DNA of 64,000 nucleotides from Winogradskya humida (GTDB lineage Bacteria > Actinomycetota > Actinomycetes > Mycobacteriales > Micromonosporaceae), in the NCBI RefSeq assembly GCF_016862215.1, contig NZ_BOMN01000100.1:1-64000 (forward strand), in the 5' to 3' direction. Below are positions 59,783 to 64,000 of this stretch, piece after piece. Positions within the stretch are counted from its first letter, which is position 1. The number at the start of each line of letters is the position of its first letter. Position numbers and translations under genes: made by a program. Under the pieces are notes generated by a model. That model did no database searches. It was not told the origin of the DNA and was given only the letters and a program-made list of their open reading frames with translations.

Positions 59783-60427
59783 TCAGGCCCTCAGATAACG
59801 CAGCACGGCCAGGACCCGGCGGTGGTCGTCGGCCGCCGTGGGCAGACCGAGCTTGGTGAAGATGCCGGTGATGTGCTTCTCGACGGACCCGTACGCGAGC
59901 ACGAGCCGGTCGGCGATCGCGGTGTTCGACCGTCCCTCGGCCATCAGCGCCAGCACCTCGCGCTCACGCGGGGTCAGCGTGGCGAGGTGGTCGCCGTGGC
60001 GAGCCGCGTTCAGCATCGGGGTGATCACCTCGGGGTCGAGCACGGTCCCACCGGCGGCGACCCGGGCCACGGCGTCGATGAAGTCGCTGACGTCGGCGAC
60101 CCGGTCCTTGAGCAGGTAGCCGACTTTCCGCGCCCCGGCGGCGAGCAGCTCGGTGGCGTACCGCGTCTCGACGTACTGCGAGAACACGAGCACCCCCGTC
60201 CCCGGATGATCGCGGCGGATGGCGATCGCCGCGCGCAGCCCCTCGTCGGTGTGCGTCGGTGGCATCCGAATGTCGACGATCGCGACGTCGGGGTGGTGCT
60301 CCCCCACCGCGGCGAGCAGGGCGCCACCGTCGGCAACGGCGGCCGGCACCTCGTGGCCCCGGGCGGTCAGGATGTGGGTGAGGCCGTCGCGCAGCACAGC
60401 GGCGTCCTCGGCGATCACGATCCGCAC
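59783..60427 (-). CDS. NarL/LuxR-type response regulator
   Basis: 214 residues. The receiver domain has D52 in VAIVDIRMPPTHTDEG and the conserved lysine in YLLKDRV. The LuxR helix-turn-helix is LTPREREVLALMAEGRSNTA. Its start overlaps the kinase gene by 13 bp, so they form a pair. It runs toward the GlxA gene start with 31 bp between. Confidence 0.95.
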   Translation of the reverse strand: MRIVIAEDAAVLRDGLTHILTARGHEVPAAVADGGALLAAVGEHHPDVAIVDIRMPPTHTDEGLRAAIAIRRDHPGTGVLVFSQYVETRYATELLAAGARKVGYLLKDRVADVSDFIDAVARVAAGGTVLDPEVITPMLNAARHGDHLATLTPREREVLALMAEGRSNTAIADRLVLAYGSVEKHITGIFTKLGLPTAADDHRRVLAVLRYLRA

Positions 60428-61689
60428 GGCAGCTCCACGGTCACGACAGTAGGACCGGCGACGGGGCTGTCCACGTCCAGACGGCCGTCGACCGTCCGGA
60501 CCCGGTCGGCCAGCCCGGCGAGCCCCCCGCCGGCCCGGGCCCGGGCCCCGCCCCGGCCTTCGTCGCGGACCCGGAGCCGCAGGGTGTCACCGTCCTGCCC
60601 GACGGCGACCGTGGCCGCCTGTGCCCCACTGTGTCTGGCCACGTTGGTGAGCAACTCCGAAACGCAGAAGTAGGCGATGGTCTCCATCTCCGGGGCCGGG
60701 CGCCGGGGCAGGGAGACGGTCAGCTCCACCGGCTGCGGGGTGCGTTCGGTGAGGCTGACCAGCGCGGCGCCGAGCCCGTTGTCGAGCACGGGCGGGTGGA
60801 TGCCGCGGGCCAGATCCCGGACCTCGACCAGGGCCTGCTTCGCCTCCCGGTGAGCGCAGCCGACGAGGTCGCGGGACTCGGGGTCGGCTCCGGTCCGGTC
60901 GAGGCGCTCCTTGGCGGCGCCGATGGTCATGGCCAGGGCCACCAGCCGGGCCTGCGTCCCGTCATGCAGGTCACGCTCGATGCGCCGCAGCGCCGCGGCG
61001 GCGTCCTGGACCGCGAACGCCCTGGTCTCCTCCAGCTCCCGGACCCGTTCCCGGAGCTTTCCCGGCCCGAGCTTTCCCGGCCCGAGCTTTCCCGGCCCGA
61101 GCTTTCCCGGCCCGAGCAGAGCGATGATGGCGAGCCGGTCGACGGCCACGACCGCACGCAGCGCGAACGGGGCGGTGAGGAGCAGCGCCACACCGGCGAC
61201 GGCCACGAGCGCGACCCGCGGCCAGGTGTCGAGGTAGACGTCTCCGGGCAACGGCAGGCCGGCGTGACCGTCCTGGACGGGGACGAGCTGCCACCACGCC
61301 GGATAGGTCAGCGCCGCGAACCCGTACCCGTAGAAGAGGAACGTGACCGCGGCGGTGAGCACCGCTATCGGCGCCTTGAGCAGCAGGTAGGCCGCTGCCT
61401 GCCAGCCGGCCCGGTCGGTCAGGCCGATCGTGACCCAGTCGGTGAAGCCGGCGGCGGAACGCGGGGCTGCGGGAGCCGCGCCGGGCATCCCGATCAGTCG
61501 CCGCGCGAGGCTGTGGTGCAGCGCGCCGAGGCGACGGGCACCGCGCACGGCGGCGCCCAGCAGCGGCAGCCCGACCACGGTGAGCGACAACGCCGAGCCG
61601 GCCACGATGGTGAACACGACGTAGGCCAGCCCGAACAACCCCACCGGCAACCCGAGTAGGACGTAGACCAGCTGTTTCAGACCGCGCAT
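60415..61689 (-). CDS. HisKA_3 sensor histidine kinase
   Basis: 424 residues from ATG 61689. Four or so membrane segments (a sensor-domain-like arrangement, about 8-165) are followed by a linker with four copies of G-P-G-K-L (15-bp DNA repeats near 61053-61112). The phospho-acceptor helix is LRRIERDLHDGTQARLVAL, and the HATPase has ELLTNVARHSGAQ. The repeat lies directly between membrane part and dimerisation helix, where length should affect signalling. Partner is the overlapping regulator. Input unknown. Confidence 0.9.
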   Translation of the reverse strand: MRGLKQLVYVLLGLPVGLFGLAYVVFTIVAGSALSLTVVGLPLLGAAVRGARRLGALHHSLARRLIGMPGAAPAAPRSAAGFTDWVTIGLTDRAGWQAAAYLLLKAPIAVLTAAVTFLFYGYGFAALTYPAWWQLVPVQDGHAGLPLPGDVYLDTWPRVALVAVAGVALLLTAPFALRAVVAVDRLAIIALLGPGKLGPGKLGPGKLGPGKLRERVRELEETRAFAVQDAAAALRRIERDLHDGTQARLVALAMTIGAAKERLDRTGADPESRDLVGCAHREAKQALVEVRDLARGIHPPVLDNGLGAALVSLTERTPQPVELTVSLPRRPAPEMETIAYFCVSELLTNVARHSGAQAATVAVGQDGDTLRLRVRDEGRGGARARAGGGLAGLADRVRTVDGRLDVDSPVAGPTVVTVELPCGS

Positions 61690-61845
61690 GGGTCCAGAAT
61701 GGCCGATCGCCGGGCGCGGGAACATCCGGTTGTCCCCCGCTTCGGGTACCGGGTTCTCCCCCGGGCCGGTTCGGGGGCTCGCCGGGTCGTTTCACGGACG
61801 CCGGGCCGGAAGAGTCGTTGCCACGAACCGAGTGAGGGAGCAGAC

Positions 61846-62796
61846 ATGACCAAGGCGGTACTGCGGGCGATCGGAGCCGGGACCGCCGACCTGAGCACCG
61901 GGCGCCCGGCCCACCCGGACGACCGCTGGCGGATCTTCAGCAACACCAAGTCGTTCGTCGCGACCGTTCTGCTGCAGCTGGAGGGCGAGCAGCGGCTGAG
62001 CCTCGACGACAGCGTGCGGCGGTGGCTGCCCGGCGTGGCCATCGACCGCAGGATCACGGTGCGGCAGCTGCTCAACCACACCAGCGGCGTCTACGACCCG
62101 ACCGACGACCCGGAGGTCGCCACCGACCGGGGTGGGCTCGGCCCGCGCGAGGTGATCGCGCTGGCGGCCGCACACCCGCCGCTGTTCGAGCCGGGAGAGC
62201 AGTGGGACTACTCGAACACCGACTACCTGCTCGCCGGGATGATCATCCAAGCGGTCACCCACCACCGCGCCGACCAGGAGATCCGGCGACGGATCATCGT
62301 CCCGCTCGGGCTCTCGCACACGTCGTTCCCGCTGAGCGATCCGCGGATCCCGGGCCCGCACCTGCACGGCTACGACCTGAGCGGGCGGGACGTGACGGGC
62401 TTCGATCCCTCCGGCGAGTGGACGGCCGGGGCGATGATCTCCACCACCGCCGACCTCGCCCGCTTCGACGCCGCCCTGTTCGGCGGCCGGCTCCTGCGAC
62501 CTCAGCAACAGCGGGAACTGCTGACCACGGTCCGTGGCGAGGGCTATGGGCTGGGGGTGCAGCGGATCGCCGTCCCTTGCGGGGAAGCGGCCGTGACAGT
62601 GTGGGAGACCGACGGCGGCGGTCCGGGATTCACCAGCGTCTCGATGACCAACGAGGATGCCTCCCGGCAGCTCGTGGTGGTGGCGGACGTCTTCGACCTC
62701 ACCCGCGACCAGCGCAAGGTCCCGGGCCGGCCACCGGTTCCGGACGCCGGAGCGGCCTACCTCACGATGGTCACCAGCGTCCTCTGCCCTCGTTGA
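61846..62796 (+). CDS. Beta-lactamase-fold serine hydrolase lacking a signal peptide
   Basis: 316 residues from ATG 61846 (GAGGGAG upstream). Class C/penicillin-binding motifs: S-x-x-K in IFSNTKSFVATVLLQL and Y-x-N in WDYSNTDYLLAG. The usual H/K-x-G motif near the end is not obvious; TDGGGPGFTSVSM may correspond. The SxxK serine is near residue 32, about 30-40 residues earlier than in exported relatives, and no signal peptide exists, so the 5' end seems lost or the protein is cytoplasmic. It could be an esterase or a decaying D-Ala-D-Ala carboxypeptidase. Confidence 0.8.
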   Translation: MTKAVLRAIGAGTADLSTGRPAHPDDRWRIFSNTKSFVATVLLQLEGEQRLSLDDSVRRWLPGVAIDRRITVRQLLNHTSGVYDPTDDPEVATDRGGLGPREVIALAAAHPPLFEPGEQWDYSNTDYLLAGMIIQAVTHHRADQEIRRRIIVPLGLSHTSFPLSDPRIPGPHLHGYDLSGRDVTGFDPSGEWTAGAMISTTADLARFDAALFGGRLLRPQQQRELLTTVRGEGYGLGVQRIAVPCGEAAVTVWETDGGGPGFTSVSMTNEDASRQLVVVADVFDLTRDQRKVPGRPPVPDAGAAYLTMVTSVLCPR

Positions 62797-62815
62797 GACG
62801 GCTCTGAGGGACGCC

Positions 62816-62838
62816 TGTCCGAAACTGTACGGGTAACG
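62816..62838. promoter_or_regulatory. 23-bp motif, copy before the Rossmann-fold gene
   Basis: TGTCCGAAACTGTACGGGT followed by AACG, nearly identical to the sequence at the GlxA/AraC gene start. Its TGTCCG also forms an inverted pair with CGGACA at 62845-62850. It lies about 50 bp before ATG 62887. Confidence 0.65.
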
Positions 62839-62886
62839 TCGTTCCGGACACTCCCGGTTGGCGTCCGCGACGGCGATCCTGGTGCC

Positions 62887-63795
62887 ATGTCCTACCGAAT
62901 CGCCGTGCCGGGCGCCGCCGGCCACACCGGCCGTTTTGTCATCGCCGAGCTGGAGCGCCGCGGCGTGACACCGGTTGCCTGCGACCGCACGACCGACCTG
63001 GACACCGCGCTGCGGGACGCCGACGCCGTCGTCAACTGCGCCGGCCCGTTCGCCGCCACCGCGGACCCGGTCATCACGGCAGCGATCCGGGCCGGCATCC
63101 CGTACCTCGATGTCACCGCGGAGATCGAGGTCGTCACCAGCACCTTCGACCGTTACGCCGGCGCACCCGTCCCGATCGTCCCGGCAGCCGGGTTCTTCGG
63201 CGGCCTCGGCGACCTGCTCGCAACCGCGGTGGCCTTCCCGGGCACGGAAAGGCTCACCATTGCGTACGCCCTGAGCGGCTGGCGCCCCACCCCGGGAACC
63301 CGCGCGACGGGCCGGGTGTCCGCCGAGCGTCGCGGCGGCCTGCGACCCGTCCACAGCGGCGGGAAACTGCAGTACCGCGACGGCGCCCAGCCCCGCACCG
63401 AATTCGCGTTCACCATCGGCACCCACCCGGTCGTCGCCGAGTTCACCATGGCGGACAGCGCCACCATCCCCACCCACCTCGACATCCCCGACATCGACAC
63501 CTACATGACCACCAACGCGGTCGACGACCTGCACGCCGCCGACCCCTCCGGCCCGGCCGCCGTGGACGCGCACGGCCGGTCCGCGCAGACCTTCCACATC
63601 GAGGTCATCGCGAGCGGCGGCGGAAAGCAACGCCGCATTGTTTACGCGGGCCGTGACATCTACGCGATCACCGCACCGCTCGTGGTCGGCGCGGCGCTGC
63701 TGATCCTCGCCGGGGAGGGCGCCACGAACGGTCCGGCGTCGCTCGGCGCCCGCTTCACCCTCGACGCCCTGGTCGGACCCGGCAGGCGACAATAA
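62887..63795 (+). CDS. Saccharopine dehydrogenase-like NAD(P)-binding protein
   Basis: 302 residues. The N-terminus YRIAVPGAAGHTGRFVIAEL is a Rossmann fold of the saccharopine-dehydrogenase-like or trans-acting enoyl-reductase type, followed by ADAVVNCAGPFAATADPVIT and a conserved-looking VPAAGFFGGLGDLLA. The C-terminal half is beta-rich and presumably holds the substrate site. Substrate unknown. The upstream 23-bp motif suggests control by the GlxA/AraC regulator. Confidence 0.8.
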   Translation: MSYRIAVPGAAGHTGRFVIAELERRGVTPVACDRTTDLDTALRDADAVVNCAGPFAATADPVITAAIRAGIPYLDVTAEIEVVTSTFDRYAGAPVPIVPAAGFFGGLGDLLATAVAFPGTERLTIAYALSGWRPTPGTRATGRVSAERRGGLRPVHSGGKLQYRDGAQPRTEFAFTIGTHPVVAEFTMADSATIPTHLDIPDIDTYMTTNAVDDLHAADPSGPAAVDAHGRSAQTFHIEVIASGGGKQRRIVYAGRDIYAITAPLVVGAALLILAGEGATNGPASLGARFTLDALVGPGRRQ

Positions 63796-63799
63796 GGTC

Positions 63800-64000
63800 A
63801 TGAGTGGGTACGACGTGCTGCGCCTGGCGGTGACGCCCGCCCCCGACCTGCCCGGCGGCTTCCAGGTGGAGGTCTACGTCAACGACGACGAGATGACGTC
63901 GGCGGGTGCCGGGCTCGGCATGGACCCACGTCAGATCCTCACCCCGGTGAACCGTCTCGAGGCGGCCCCGGAGCCCCGCACGACCCCGTTCGCCCGCTGC
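63800..64000 (+). CDS. Hypothetical protein, cut by window end
   Basis: The first 67 residues of an open frame from ATG 63800, beginning MSGYDVLRLAVTPAPDLPGG and including FQVEVYVNDDEMTSAGAGLG. It is soluble with a beta-rich start and is not recognised as a named family. It starts 4 bp after the previous stop and is probably co-transcribed. Confidence 0.65.
   Translation, partial: MSGYDVLRLAVTPAPDLPGGFQVEVYVNDDEMTSAGAGLGMDPRQILTPVNRLEAAPEPRTTPFARC

Overview
This window is high-GC DNA from a filamentous actinomycete. I infer this from the G/C-biased third codon positions, a SigB/SigF-type sigma factor with a matching GTTT-N15-GGGTA promoter, many apparently leaderless starts, a LAXTG sortase substrate, and rare TTA codons concentrated in one secondary-metabolism locus. 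The overall gene set would suit Micromonosporaceae (for example Actinoplanes), but that is a guess from gene content.

Layout. 1-10.0 kb: chromosomal genes (HhH protein, YbaK-type deacylase, DUF427 protein, DMT membrane protein, YVTN propeller, XRE/MmyB regulator, stress sigma factor, alpha/beta hydrolase, WYL regulator, GT-C mannosyltransferase). 10.2-21.3 kb: a compact biosynthetic locus, the most unusual part. A methyltransferase and a JmjC/cupin oxygenase gene converge on each other. Next come a full-length but catalytically dead IS701-type transposase-like protein and a 42-residue acidic peptide gene with an excellent ribosome binding site. A tightly packed series follows: HTTM-like membrane protein, alpha/beta hydrolase, GNAT, acyl-CoA dehydrogenase, carrier protein, MFS exporter, free-standing adenylation enzyme and PhyH dioxygenase. 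Adenylation enzyme, carrier protein and dehydrogenase together look like the cassette that turns prolyl-S-carrier into pyrrolyl-S-carrier. Pairing such a cassette with a ribosomal peptide and two 2-oxoglutarate oxygenases matches no pathway I know.

21.5-27.5 kb: a noncoding nested palindrome, then a beta-glucoside uptake operon (GH1 enzyme, two permeases, binding lipoprotein) facing its LacI regulator across a perfect 34-bp operator. 27.5-35 kb: LuxR-type regulator, large secreted M4 peptidase, DUF2277 protein, lipoprotein, SRPBCC protein, and a YcnI copper protein coupled to an ECF sigma factor. 35-41.5 kb: two-component system, TetR/SDR pair with twin operators, and a lipoprotein/ABC transporter set. 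41.5-50.6 kb: UspA and a DevS-like GAF kinase behind a DevR-box-like site, GNAT, phosphotransferase-fold protein, MarR/flavin monooxygenase pair, Acg-type nitroreductase, YjbR and SET proteins. 50.6-51.3 kb: a noncoding segment bounded by inverted copies of a repeat that is also related to the 21.5-kb palindrome. 51.3-64 kb: RmlD-like reductase, MarR/MMPL pair, LAXTG wall protein with a structured leader, methyltransferase, Imm53, GlxA/AraC regulator, NarL-type two-component system, beta-lactamase-fold protein, a Rossmann-fold protein and a gene cut by the window end.

No rRNA, tRNA or CRISPR array was recognised. Function calls come from reading motifs and remembered family features; no database search was run.
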